A DNA stretch of 64,000 nucleotides from an uncultured Acinetobacter sp. (lineage in GTDB: Bacteria; Pseudomonadota; Gammaproteobacteria; Pseudomonadales; Moraxellaceae). Each line of letters begins with the position of its first letter. Positions within the stretch are counted from its first letter, which is position 1. Below the pieces are notes generated by a model. The model worked only from the letters and a program-made list of their open reading frames with translations, made no database searches and had not been told where the DNA came from. This document shows positions 1 to 8,085 of this stretch, piece after piece. A program made the position numbers and the translations under genes. The DNA lies in contig NZ_CANQLZ010000002.1 of assembly GCF_947624825.1 (NCBI RefSeq), positions 45,358 to 109,357 of the forward strand. The letters are read 5' to 3'.

Positions 1-3000
1 TGGATGAAAGTGGATAACGAGCCACTCGATATTGAGCCGATTGTGGGTACAGTATGGAGTGGTTATGCAGGTGGTTCCAATGGTTTGGTTTCTTATCGTA
101 CCAACCCATTTGCATTGATTGAACAAAGCGCAGCAACCTCGTACACCGACAATATGGTAGGTGGTTTCCGTTATTCAGTGGCAAGTGCAAAAAAATCAGA
201 TCAAAGTAATACCTATATTGCTGGTGCTTCTGAAAATAGCTGTGATGGCAACGGGATTTATTTCTTAACCGATGGTGCGCCAAACTCCACCAAAGATGCC
301 ATGGCACAAGCGATTATGAACCATTCGCTGACCTCAGCCCATGCATTTAAAACTAAGCCAACCAACAATATTTTAAAATCACCAAAATTACAGTCAAATC
401 TATTTACAGGTGAAACTGGCGGTTGGGAATATATTGGTGAGTATGCCAAAAAACTCAATAACAAAGCGTTAAACCCTGCGGGCGTAAGCATTAAAACAGC
501 GGTGGTGGGCTTTGGTTCGACCTTTGAAGGTTTAAGCAGAAAACCAGATGGCAGTTATGATTGCGACTCAACCAGCAACGAAGATGTAAAAAATGCCTGT
601 AAGTGGGGCAGTAAAGGCTATGGCTATGGCGAAGGTGGTTTCTATCAAGCTACTAATTCAGATGATATTGCCAACAGTATTGTTGAGTTTGTAGAAACAC
701 TTAAAGTTGATTTTACCCCATCGAGTTTAGGTTCGATTTCTGTACCCCGTGATCCACTTGATCAAACTCAGCTGATGACCACAGGTTTCTTCCCAATGGT
801 CATGCCACAAGAAGACAGCAGTCTGCGTACATGGGCGGGTAACCTTAAAAAATACAATATTGTGGATGGTACTTTAAAAGATACCAGTAAAAACCCAATT
901 TATAACATTGTAAATAATCAGCAAGTGATTAACCCGGCTGCCAAAGATTTATGGTCGCAGCAAACAGATGTGGATCATTCATTGGTGAATAGTGGTGGCG
1001 CGTGGCAAAAAATTCCTGTGCCATCTATGCAAACCCAGGACACTGACCCAAGTAAACCAAGTGCTGAGCGCCGTGTGTTTATTATGGATGAAGGTGACAT
1101 TAAGCAGGTTACAAAAGACAACCTAACCAAAGGGATTTTCACCGAAGAAATTGAAGATTTAAGTATCCGTCAGCGTTATGCTTTGCTCAACTATTTGGGC
1201 TATCCAGTGGCATTGCCTGAAGGCATTAAATTGACTTTATCAAAAAGTGATATTGAAAAAGTCACGCAAACCCCACAGAGTCCTTATCGTTATTTAGGCG
1301 GGGTGGTTCATTCAACGCCATTATTGGTGACCCAAGAAGCCAAACTCGACCCAAATGGCAAAACCGTGCTCAATGGGCGTAATGAGTATGTAGTTTATGG
1401 CTCAATGGAAGGTGGCTTGCATATTGTTGATGCAAAAACCGGTGAAGAAAAATCAGTTTTTGTGCCTAAAGAGATTATAGAAAATCAATATGACACATTG
1501 GCTCAAGAATACTCCAAAGGGATTGTTGCTGAAAACAAAACCGGTATTGCCTATGGGGTAGATGCGCCGTGGACTGCCGACAATACCTTTAAGGTAAAAG
1601 TGGCAAATGCCAATAACCAAACCACCGCACAGTATCAAGCTGACCGTTTAAATATTTATGGTGGTTTACGTATGGGCGGCGAGGCATTGTATGGTTTGAA
1701 TATTATAAATCCAACCAATCCAGAGCTTTTATTCCATTTGCATCCGGGCTTGTCAGAATTTTCACGTATGGGACAAATTTGGTCAAAACCGACAGTGACT
1801 GAATTACGTGTAGGTGGTGAACGTCGTAAAGTTCTCATTTTTGGTGGTGGTTATGACGCCAGTGTGTATGAAGAAGAGGCAGGTAAGTTTGTAGAACCGA
1901 CCACCACAGCCACTAAAGGTAATGCTTTATATGTGGTTGATGCCGAAACAGGCGAATTGATTTGGATGACCAGTGCCAATACTACAGGTATTCGTGAAGC
2001 GCATAAAAAAACCGAGCAGTCACAAGTGTTATACAGCGTTGTTGGTCAGCCTGTAGTGCGTGATTACGATGCTGATGGCTTGGCAGATATGATTTATTTT
2101 GCTGACCTTGGTGGCCAAATTTTCCGTGTTGACTTAAACAACGTCAATCAAATTAGTTTAACTCAAAAAAACAATTTAGCCATTCGTGTTCAGCGTATTG
2201 CCAACTTGCGTGAGGCAAGCATCGACAGCGAAAACGAGCGTCTTAATCGTCCAAGTTTTGTACCTCGTTTTTATGATCGTTTGACCACGGCTGTGTTTGA
2301 CGCAGGACAATCACGTTTTGTGTTAATTACAGCAGGTTCAGGTAACCGTAGTTTCCCACTTGAAACCACTCAAGCGCGTAATAAGTTGTATGGCGTGTTT
2401 GATTACGATGCAGCCATGAATGGTCTTGAAAAACCAAGCTTTGCACAAGATGTAGGTTTAAGTGTTGAAGCCACTGAAAATAACATGGCAGCGCGTGGCT
2501 TATTGGGTCGTGGTGTAACCAGTCTAAGTTGGGGTGGTGGCAACATGAACAATGACCAAATTCGTGCCAATATGGGGCGTGTAGCAGGTCAATATCGTGG
2601 TTGGGCATTTGAGCTCAATTCGGTTGCAGATACCAATCAAGAAAAATTTGCCAAATCTTTTGAAGAATCGCAACTGATTGCAAGTGACTTATATATCAAC
2701 TTATACGATCCAAAAGCCACTTTAAATAATGTGGCCAATACCTGTGGTGGTGGGGTACAAGGTTTATCCACTATTCACCGCGTCTGTGCGCCATTTGGTG
2801 ATTGCGCCGCTTATGTCAAGCAAGATTATCAAGGCATTACAGGGCCGACTTTAGGTGCAACAGGGGACAGTAATCGTACCTCAAGCTTAATTGGACCGAT
2901 TACCGCTACTGAAGAAGCTTGTGTGGGTAAATGTGATGAAGATAATCCTCAATTAACCGAACAGCGCTTAAAGCAATATTCTCAAGCCCGTGTGATTAAG

Positions 3001-3024
3001 CCGACTCGCTGGTTTGAATGGTGA
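1..3024 (+). CDS. pilY1: PilY1/ComC-like type IV pilus tip protein, C-terminal part
   Basis: The reading frame is open from the first base, so the gene starts before the window and only about the last 1,007 codons are present. PilY1 proteins sit at the tip or base of type IV pili and promote pilus extension, adhesion and, in Acinetobacter (ComC), DNA uptake. The first part carries a von Willebrand A-like segment with YFLTDGAPN (257-283). The rest is the PilY1 beta-propeller region, with a calcium-loop motif DYDADGLAD (2062-2088) followed by the typical GGQIFRVDL. Several Cys residues cluster near the C terminus (about 2740-2940). It stops 4 bases before the next pilin-like gene, so the three genes are probably one operon. 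The family call is solid; comC versus pilY1 is a naming choice. Confidence 0.88.
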   Translation, partial: WMKVDNEPLDIEPIVGTVWSGYAGGSNGLVSYRTNPFALIEQSAATSYTDNMVGGFRYSVASAKKSDQSNTYIAGASENSCDGNGIYFLTDGAPNSTKDAMAQAIMNHSLTSAHAFKTKPTNNILKSPKLQSNLFTGETGGWEYIGEYAKKLNNKALNPAGVSIKTAVVGFGSTFEGLSRKPDGSYDCDSTSNEDVKNACKWGSKGYGYGEGGFYQATNSDDIANSIVEFVETLKVDFTPSSLGSISVPRDPLDQTQLMTTGFFPMVMPQEDSSLRTWAGNLKKYNIVDGTLKDTSKNPIYNIVNNQQVINPAAKDLWSQQTDVDHSLVNSGGAWQKIPVPSMQTQDTDPSKPSAERRVFIMDEGDIKQVTKDNLTKGIFTEEIEDLSIRQRYALLNYLGYPVALPEGIKLTLSKSDIEKVTQTPQSPYRYLGGVVHSTPLLVTQEAKLDPNGKTVLNGRNEYVVYGSMEGGLHIVDAKTGEEKSVFVPKEIIENQYDTLAQEYSKGIVAENKTGIAYGVDAPWTADNTFKVKVANANNQTTAQYQADRLNIYGGLRMGGEALYGLNIINPTNPELLFHLHPGLSEFSRMGQIWSKPTVTELRVGGERRKVLIFGGGYDASVYEEEAGKFVEPTTTATKGNALYVVDAETGELIWMTSANTTGIREAHKKTEQSQVLYSVVGQPVVRDYDADGLADMIYFADLGGQIFRVDLNNVNQISLTQKNNLAIRVQRIANLREASIDSENERLNRPSFVPRFYDRLTTAVFDAGQSRFVLITAGSGNRSFPLETTQARNKLYGVFDYDAAMNGLEKPSFAQDVGLSVEATENNMAARGLLGRGVTSLSWGGGNMNNDQIRANMGRVAGQYRGWAFELNSVADTNQEKFAKSFEESQLIASDLYINLYDPKATLNNVANTCGGGVQGLSTIHRVCAPFGDCAAYVKQDYQGITGPTLGATGDSNRTSSLIGPITATEEACVGKCDEDNPQLTEQRLKQYSQARVIKPTRWFEW

Positions 3025-3028
3025 TTGA

Positions 3029-3514
3029 ATGAAAGCCCAGCACGGATTTACCTTAATTGAACTGATGGCTGTGGTGGTGATTGTGGCAATTTTTGCTGCA
3101 ATTGCTATCCCAAGCTATGAACGTTACATTGCACGTAGTTACCAAGCCAAAGCACAAGCTGAGCTGTTAATGCTCTCGGAGCGTTTAGAAAGTTACCGTG
3201 GGCGCCAACTTAATTATGCAGGATTTATTGCAGAATATGAGACTGAAGCCGGAGTGGTGTATTTACCTAAAGATGCCACGGCTGAAAAATACCGTTATAA
3301 AGTGCAAATTTTAGATAGCAATACCCATAAAGATTTACAGCAATCTGTGATTGGTCAAGGCTATAAACTCATTGCAACACCGTATCAAGATGGACAGCAT
3401 TATTTACGTGAATCACCGAGCTATTTACTCACCTCGGGGAGTCAAAAGTGTGCAAGTTTAGATTTACTGGTCGCCACAGCCACAGATTGTGGTGAAAAAC
3501 CTCAGGAATGGTAA
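3029..3514 (+). CDS. Type IV pilin-like protein (ComE/PilE-like minor pilin)
   Basis: This 161-residue protein opens with a short leader and the class III signal HG|FTLIEL, with the conserved Glu at +5 of the mature form. A single hydrophobic helix follows (about residues 8-30). The prepilin peptidase PilD should cleave after Gly6, and the protein should be assembled as a minor pilin or pseudopilin. Two Cys in the C-terminal half (near residues 141 and 154) could form the usual D-loop disulfide. It lies between the PilY1-like gene and a second pilin-like gene, the arrangement of the A. baylyi comC-comE-comF genes, so a role in pilus function and natural transformation is inferred. It overlaps the upstream end of the next frame. 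Confidence 0.82.
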   Translation: MKAQHGFTLIELMAVVVIVAIFAAIAIPSYERYIARSYQAKAQAELLMLSERLESYRGRQLNYAGFIAEYETEAGVVYLPKDATAEKYRYKVQILDSNTHKDLQQSVIGQGYKLIATPYQDGQHYLRESPSYLLTSGSQKCASLDLLVATATDCGEKPQEW

Positions 3515-3516
3515 GC

Positions 3517-4005
3517 ATGAAAGTACGTGGTTTTACGCTTGTTGAGTTAATTTTAGCAGTCGCGGTGATTGCTATTTTGGCAGCCATTGCGATTCCTAAC
3601 TATCAAACATATGTGCAAAAATCTAAACGCGTTGAAGTGCAAGCGCATTTAATGATGTTGTCGCATCAATTGGCCAGTTATAAATTGGTCAATCAAAGTT
3701 TTAAAGACATGAATATCAGTAAATTAGGCGGTGCAGATTTTCCTGCGTCCAATCCTAATTACAGTTTAACTTTAACCGACGTCTATGGTGTGGCTTTAGA
3801 TCAAGATAACAGTAGTACAAGTACTTGGCTTTTGGTGGCAACGCCCACCGCCAATTCCACACAAGTGGGTACCGGCAAAATTACCCTTATGCATAACAAT
3901 GAAAAATGTTGGTATGAAGATCAAGACGATGCTGCAACGCATATTCGTAAAGAGGCCTCAGGCAGTTTAGTGCTCCCCGATTGTCCAACGCCTTGGCAAG
4001 ATTAA
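3517..4005 (+). CDS. Type IV pilin-like protein (ComF/PilE-like minor pilin)
   Basis: This 162-residue pilin-like protein has leader MKVRG|FTLVEL, then a hydrophobic helix to about residue 28 and the usual alpha1-N continuation. I chose the ATG at 3517, which gives a five-residue leader. An ATG three codons earlier (3508) is possible and overlaps the previous gene by 7 bases. Two C-terminal Cys (in NNEKCWYE and in VLPDCPTPW) fit a pilin disulfide loop. It is the last gene of the pilus/competence operon, and prfC originally started about 145 bases downstream. Function is inferred from family and context; ComF of A. baylyi is the closest comparison I can name. Confidence 0.8.
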   Translation: MKVRGFTLVELILAVAVIAILAAIAIPNYQTYVQKSKRVEVQAHLMMLSHQLASYKLVNQSFKDMNISKLGGADFPASNPNYSLTLTDVYGVALDQDNSSTSTWLLVATPTANSTQVGTGKITLMHNNEKCWYEDQDDAATHIRKEASGSLVLPDCPTPWQD

Positions 4006-4150
4006 AAAGAGGTGTGTGAATCGGCTGTTGTTTGAAGTGCAAGAAAAGACAATAGAACAAGCAGACCGATTCGGCTACAATATCGCTAATTTTTATCTAT
4101 TTGATCAACTCTGATCTTTGCACTGCACATCTTGCAGTAGGTGTATTTCC
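4006..4150 (+). promoter_or_regulatory. Native prfC leader and promoter region, now orphaned
   Basis: This 145-base gap lies between the pilin operon and the displaced native prfC start. A possible -10 box TACAAT lies at 4076-4081. The stretch beginning CTACAAT (4075) is clearly similar to the stretch beginning CTACAAT at 29774 in front of the current prfC start: CTACAAT, then CGC, then AATTTT recur at matching spacing. The similarity suggests the island carries the leader of a related prfC gene. No clear -35 box is seen. Confidence 0.4.
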
Positions 4151-4228
4151 ATGAGCTTTACAGATGAATTAGCGGCACAAGTCGCTCAGCGTCGTACTTT
4201 CGCGATTATTTCCCACCCAAATATTTGA
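4151..4228 (+). pseudogene. prfC: Displaced 5' end of native prfC
   Basis: ATG at 4151 opens a 25-codon frame starting MSFTDELAAQVAQRRTFAII. It matches the N terminus of release factor 3 up to ISHP, then runs into island sequence and stops at TGA 4226-4228. The intact prfC at 29868 begins with a different sequence ([12 protein letters not shown]) that rejoins at [10 protein letters not shown]. This fragment is therefore the host's original start, cut off when the island integrated. If still transcribed it would give only a 25-residue peptide. Confidence 0.9.
4205..4218 (+). repeat. attL core (14-bp direct repeat with attR)
   Basis: ATTATTTCCCACCC occurs here and at 29919-29932, in both cases as codons of the prfC N terminus (ISHP). 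Left of the core the two copies still encode the same residues but with different codons (CGT ACT TTC GCG versus AGA ACC TTT GCT). Right of the core the sequences diverge completely. Crossover should have happened within these 14 bases. Confidence 0.85.
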
Positions 4229-4442
4229 TATCTATTTAAGCCCATTCAACCTATTTCAAATATAATAATAAAAGCATTGTAAGTGATGTAAAAATATAAA
4301 AATATTGATATTCTTTATCTGGTATATCTTTCAACCCCATTCAATAGATTTCAAGTCTAGTCAGTATGTTTGTGTACATATGTGTGTACACATTTTCTAG
4401 AATTTTCTATTTGAAAAAAAATATGTACACAGGTGGAGTAAA
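4229..4442. promoter_or_regulatory. attL inner arm and integrase promoter region with repeated boxes
   Basis: This AT-rich region between the core and the integrase has two repeat families. A 19-base direct repeat, CCCATTCAA-nnn-ATTTCAA, occurs at 4241-4259 and 4336-4354; 16 of 19 bases are identical and only the three central ones differ. TGTGTACAYA boxes occur at 4371-4380 and 4383-4392, offset by 12 bases, with a related TATGTACACA at 4422-4431. The same paired boxes recur near attR. They are candidates for integrase arm sites or excisionase/repressor sites. A ribosome site GGTGGAG lies just before the integrase ATG. Confidence 0.6.
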
Positions 4443-5642
4443 ATGCCTTTAACAGATACGTGGCTTAAGAAGAATCTAGATCGTGAACGTTCAGCTATAC
4501 ATACAGAGTCTGATCAAGATGGATTGAGCGTTCGTGTATCGCAAAAAGGAAAACTCACTTTTCAGATGCGTTTTCGATATAACGATAAGCAAGCTCGTTT
4601 AGACTTGGGAACCTATCCAAATATGAGCCTTAAAGAAGCTCGTATTGAATTGCAGAAAATGAAAGCAATTTTAGAAAAGGGACATGACCCACGTATTCAT
4701 AAAAAAGTAGAACTTCACAAGATCACAGAGGCTATAACTTTTGAAGCGTTATTTCGTGAGTGGCATACGAAATATAGTATTCCAAACAAAAAAAATGCAG
4801 ATCAATATTTAAGATCATTTGAACTATATGTTTTTCCTAAGTTGGGGGAAATCCCTGCCGAGCAAATTACATTACACATGTGGTTAGATTTACTAGAAGA
4901 GCAATTTAAACAGTCGCCATCAATTACTGATCGCATTCTTACGAATACAAAGCAGTGTTTGGATTGGGGGATTAATCGAAAATTAATTGAGCAAAATCCC
5001 ATAAGACATATCACTGGAAAGCGTGACTTAAATATTAAGAAAAATAAAACTGTTCGAGTATTACAAGATGATGAGTTGTCTTTAATTTTTAAAATTTGTG
5101 ATGAGTCTAGAACATCATTAAGGAATGTTTTATTTCTCAAGTTATGTTTGTTTTATGGTAATCGATATAGTGAGTTGAGGCTTGCACGGAAATCAGATTT
5201 TGATTTTAGTAAAAATACATGGACAGTACCGTATGAAAATCATAAGACAGGAGAAAGTAAAGGGGACATTGTTCGACCTATTATTGATGAGATCAAACCG
5301 TGGCTTCAGTCTGCAATGGATTTGAGTAATTCTGAATACATTTTCCCACATGAAAATGGCAAAGAGCCAATGGGGCGTAGTGGGCCAACAGATACCCCTT
5401 ATAACTTCATGCAATTTGCAAGGAAGAATTATAAAATTGAAATGGATCATTGGTCTATGCATGATTTACGGCGTACAGCAAGGACAAATTTCAGTGCGTT
5501 TACAAGTAGGGATGTTGCGGAACTGATGGTTGGTCATGTGATGCCTGGGGAACAGGGGACATATGACTATTATGATTATCAAAAAGAGATGTCGAAGGCT
5601 TATAAAAAATGGTGGAAAAAATTAAGTAATCTGTCTAGCTAG
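4443..5642 (+). CDS. int: Tyrosine recombinase (integrase) of the prfC island
   Basis: This 399-residue site-specific recombinase probably integrates and excises the island at prfC. The N-terminal ~90 residues resemble the DUF4102 arm-binding domain (GLSVRVSQKGKLTFQMRFRY ... LGTYPNMSLKEAR). A SAM-like core-binding domain follows, then the catalytic domain with Arg241 (GNRYSEL), His340-x-Leu-Arg343 (MHDLRRT), His365 (VGH) and nucleophile Tyr374 (GTYDYYDY). All expected catalytic residues are present, so the enzyme should be active. It lies about 225 bases inside attL and reads into the island. SXT/R391 elements also use the prfC 5' end, but I cannot tell from sequence alone whether this integrase is close to theirs. 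Its stop codon lies in a 28-bp palindrome shared with the convergent gene. Confidence 0.93.
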   Translation: MPLTDTWLKKNLDRERSAIHTESDQDGLSVRVSQKGKLTFQMRFRYNDKQARLDLGTYPNMSLKEARIELQKMKAILEKGHDPRIHKKVELHKITEAITFEALFREWHTKYSIPNKKNADQYLRSFELYVFPKLGEIPAEQITLHMWLDLLEEQFKQSPSITDRILTNTKQCLDWGINRKLIEQNPIRHITGKRDLNIKKNKTVRVLQDDELSLIFKICDESRTSLRNVLFLKLCLFYGNRYSELRLARKSDFDFSKNTWTVPYENHKTGESKGDIVRPIIDEIKPWLQSAMDLSNSEYIFPHENGKEPMGRSGPTDTPYNFMQFARKNYKIEMDHWSMHDLRRTARTNFSAFTSRDVAELMVGHVMPGEQGTYDYYDYQKEMSKAYKKWWKKLSNLSS

Positions 5643-5652
5643 ACAGATTACT
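5625..5652. repeat. Perfect 28-bp palindrome at convergent gene ends
   Basis: Two 14-base arms (AGTAATCTGTCTAG and its exact complement) meet at 5638/5639. Because of the symmetry, the integrase and the convergent small gene both end in the residues SNLSS and overlap by 8 bases. No T-run follows on either strand, so a classical terminator is uncertain. A bidirectional terminator, an mRNA 3' stabilizer or a protein site are all possible. Confidence 0.9.
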
Positions 5653-5856
5653 CATTTGGTTGTTATTGAAATATTTGATTAGCCATTCGTTAAACGTTTC
5701 TTCATCCCAAAGGCTAGTAGAGCCAGCGCATTTCTTAATAGGTTGAGGCATTGGTTGCTCGAACATTTTTTGATTAGGTTGTTGGTAACGCCATAAAGTC
5801 GATGCAGAGCAATTTTTGAGTTTGTGGCGAATTTCTTTAGATGTTAAGTAGCCCAT
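5635..5856 (-). CDS. Small AlpA-like HTH protein, possible excisionase
   Basis: This 73-residue protein starts MGYLTSKEIRHKLKNCSAST LWRY and contains a MerR/AlpA-type winged helix-turn-helix pattern: a start with T-S-K-E-I, S-T-L-W-R-Y as recognition helix, and W-DEETFNEWL near the end. AlpA-like proteins regulate P4-type integrases or act as excisionases. It is convergent with the integrase and shares its terminal palindrome, which fits a role in excision control. The assignment rests on size, fold pattern and position. No catalytic motif exists to confirm it. Confidence 0.65.
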   Translation of the reverse strand: MGYLTSKEIRHKLKNCSASTLWRYQQPNQKMFEQPMPQPIKKCAGSTSLWDEETFNEWLIKYFNNNQMSNLSS

Positions 5857-6070
5857 ATCTTTGATCCTTTTGTGATTATCGCAATTAGATAAAAGAACTA
5901 ATTTTTTAACCTTAAATATTGGCTGGAAATCAACCTATAATGTTAAAACTATTAGATCAGTTCATTGATGGGGTAACTATAAAATTTAGAAAATGTTTAA
6001 AATAGAGCAGTACGCATATCTAGAAATATAGTAGTATTATGCTATGCAATTATCTGTATTTTAATAAATT
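5857..6070. other. AT-rich intergenic region between divergent genes
   Basis: This 214-base gap separates the AlpA-like gene (reading left) from the hypothetical gene at 6071 (reading right), so it must hold both promoters. It is very AT-rich. I see no convincing promoter pair, hairpin or open frame. Confidence 0.4.
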
Positions 6071-6952
6071 ATGATTGACAAAAAATTATCAAGGTTAGAG
6101 CAGCTTGAGCAGGATATATGGTTAAACTTTTGTTACTACTATCAGTGTGAATTGGATAATGAATTAATAGAAACGGAGAATCAATCATATATTGATCAAA
6201 AAGAAAAAATCATAAAAAGAATGCAGCAGAATGATTTCCCATTGAGTGAGCAGTCAGCTTTTCATTTAGAAATGATGGGGGATGTGGTTTCAATCCCTTT
6301 CAAGCCATTCCAGATTGCACAGCTTTTAATGCAGATAAATACATTAAGACTTGAGGTGAATAACTTGCCTGCCAAAATTTTCCAAAGGCAATATTCAGAT
6401 ATTTTAATTGCTTATGTGCAAATGCTTGGTGGGGTGGAGTTTATTCAGAACCGTACAATTGCCAAAAGTGCAAAGGCAATTATTGCAGTCAAAGCTCGTT
6501 ACGACAAGCATTTATATCCAAGACGGGAAATTTTATATCGCACTTTAAGAGAGCAGGTGGCGAGTCGTGGCAAATGGGTTAATTTGAATCAAGCTGTTCA
6601 TTTTGTGCTTGATGATCTGGTCAAAGCTTTTGAGGTTTACGATATTGAATGGCTTCAGTCTGAACTTGTGCTTAAGCAAAAAATGCTCAGTGAATTAGAG
6701 CAGGAGAGTAAGCGGTTGTACGCTAAAGCTCAGTCTGATGGCCTGCGAAGAAAGCCAGCATCAATTGCGAAAAAAATAGAAAAATTACAGCTCGAACTTA
6801 ACAATCTTAATCAGATACTGAAAGCAAAATACCCTTCTAAAGAGATGGAAAAGTTTGGGTATAAGATGCCTTATAGTGGTGGATACATTGCTGAAACCAT
6901 CATTCATGAGCTCCGAACTCAGCCTACTATCTTGTCGGAAATAATACTTTGA
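6071..6952 (+). CDS. Hypothetical protein with C-terminal coiled coil
   Basis: I do not recognise this 293-residue protein. The first ~60 residues are acidic and aromatic-rich (WLNFCYYYQCELDNEL). The middle is helical, with HLYPRREILYRTLREQVASR. Residues ~200-255 form a probable coiled coil rich in E, K, L and Q (LVLKQKMLSELEQESKRLYA). There is no signal peptide or membrane segment. The start has no strong ribosome site. It ends 7 bases before the stop of the opposing gene at 6960-7919. Position beside integrase and regulator suggests element maintenance or regulation, but this is only context. Confidence 0.6.
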   Translation: MIDKKLSRLEQLEQDIWLNFCYYYQCELDNELIETENQSYIDQKEKIIKRMQQNDFPLSEQSAFHLEMMGDVVSIPFKPFQIAQLLMQINTLRLEVNNLPAKIFQRQYSDILIAYVQMLGGVEFIQNRTIAKSAKAIIAVKARYDKHLYPRREILYRTLREQVASRGKWVNLNQAVHFVLDDLVKAFEVYDIEWLQSELVLKQKMLSELEQESKRLYAKAQSDGLRRKPASIAKKIEKLQLELNNLNQILKAKYPSKEMEKFGYKMPYSGGYIAETIIHELRTQPTILSEIIL

Positions 6953-6959
6953 TCAATTC

Positions 6960-7919
6960 TTAGTATTTTTTTTTGAATGGATTCAATTGATCTTCACGTA
7001 AATGTGAAGATCCAGCATTACTTTTTATGGTGGGGTGCTCAGTATCAGAGAGGTCTTTAGGTGGATTCTCAGAGACAGGGGAGTCATGGTGAGTTGATAA
7101 ACCTTTTGCATAACTTGAAGGCTTAGTGGAGATGGTAGTATTTTTATGAGAGTCTAGGTCGGTACTTACATTAAGTGGGACTACTTCATCAGAGGTTGGT
7201 TTCAAAGAAGCTTTGATGTTGAGCATTTTATCTTCAAGTCTAGATTTTAGTTTAGTAATAATTTCAGCTTGTGCTGCTTCTTTTTCAATTTTATCAAAAG
7301 ACTCGTAGATGCTATCAATATCCTCTTTAAAGGAAATGTATTGATCAAGCATTTTCAGTTTTAGTGTAATAGCCACACATTGGTTGAATAAATACTCTTG
7401 AATTTGGTTGTCATAAGCTTGCTGCATTTTTAATGTATTTTCTGACCGTTTTGTAAGTAATGCTTCATTACTTTTTGCCACTTTAAGTTGTTCTTGTAAA
7501 TCTTCAACCTGCAATTTTAGTTTAAATTTGTCTTCATCAAAATTTTTAATCATATGCTCAAGTGTTGTAGAGGCATTTGCGTGTTCCAGCTTTCTTTTGA
7601 TGTTCTCTAACTTTAATTTGGTGTTCTTACTTATTCTTGCTTGCAAATGCCCCTTTGATTTGTGATTTTTCCGGTATTTAAACTCTCTGAATTTTTTACG
7701 AATGATTTCATATAACCGTTTTGAAATGGTCATTACTTCCTTTGTGCTTAGTACAGCTACTTCAGCATATGGACCTAAATTATTGTGCTGAGTCACTGAA
7801 ACATAAAATTCATTGGGATAATTTTTAAGCCACTCATTCTTATTCTGTAGTATGAATTCTTCTTTAAGCTCTCGATCATTTTGAATCCAGATAGAAAGGT
7901 GCTCGTAGGGTCTTGCCAT
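6960..7919 (-). CDS. Hypothetical DNA-binding-like protein with RHH-like segment and coiled coil
   Basis: This 319-residue protein is not recognised as a named family. Residues ~93-128 (ARISKNTKLKLENIKRKLEH ... TTLEHMIKNF) look like a ribbon-helix-helix motif, similar in pattern to CopG/MatP-type strand-helix-helix. It is flanked by a basic stretch (KKFREFKYRKNHKSKG). A coiled coil follows to about residue 225, and a Ser/Thr/Pro-rich disordered tail ends the protein. The build recalls plasmid KfrA- or MatP-like architectural DNA-binding proteins, but this is inference. It is divergent from the gene at 8086; the gap contains repeated palindromic boxes it could bind. Confidence 0.6.
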   Translation of the reverse strand: MARPYEHLSIWIQNDRELKEEFILQNKNEWLKNYPNEFYVSVTQHNNLGPYAEVAVLSTKEVMTISKRLYEIIRKKFREFKYRKNHKSKGHLQARISKNTKLKLENIKRKLEHANASTTLEHMIKNFDEDKFKLKLQVEDLQEQLKVAKSNEALLTKRSENTLKMQQAYDNQIQEYLFNQCVAITLKLKMLDQYISFKEDIDSIYESFDKIEKEAAQAEIITKLKSRLEDKMLNIKASLKPTSDEVVPLNVSTDLDSHKNTTISTKPSSYAKGLSTHHDSPVSENPPKDLSDTEHPTIKSNAGSSHLREDQLNPFKKKY

Positions 7920-7953
7920 ATTCTTGTCTGTAGGAAATTATTGACTTGATTGA

Positions 7954-8015
7954 TATTAACTTAATATTATATTAATGTTAAATAAAATTTTAAGTTAATA
8001 TTAAATATAATATTA
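7954..8015. promoter_or_regulatory. Operator-like repeats between divergent genes
   Basis: The palindrome TAATATTA occurs three times (7962-7969, 7996-8003, 8008-8015). An 11-base inverted repeat, TATTAACTTAA (7954-7964) and TTAAGTTAATA (7990-8000), brackets the centre. The cluster lies between the divergent start codons at 7919 and 8086, where a regulator of either gene would act. The extreme AT content raises the chance of coincidental matches, so the operator role is inferred. Confidence 0.5.
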
Positions 8016-8085
8016 ATAGTAGTGTCTTTTGCTTAAGTACTGACTTTTATTGGCTAGAGCCGTGGGCAAAATTAGGGGAAATAGA

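Noticed and set aside
4802..5462. Antisense frames within the integrase gene
   Set aside because: Shadows of the integrase coding strand with no ribosome site and no family resemblance.
8050..8085. Twelve-codon N-terminal extension from TTG for the two-winged-helix protein
   Set aside because: No ribosome site before the TTG; AGGGGAA lies at proper distance before ATG 8086.
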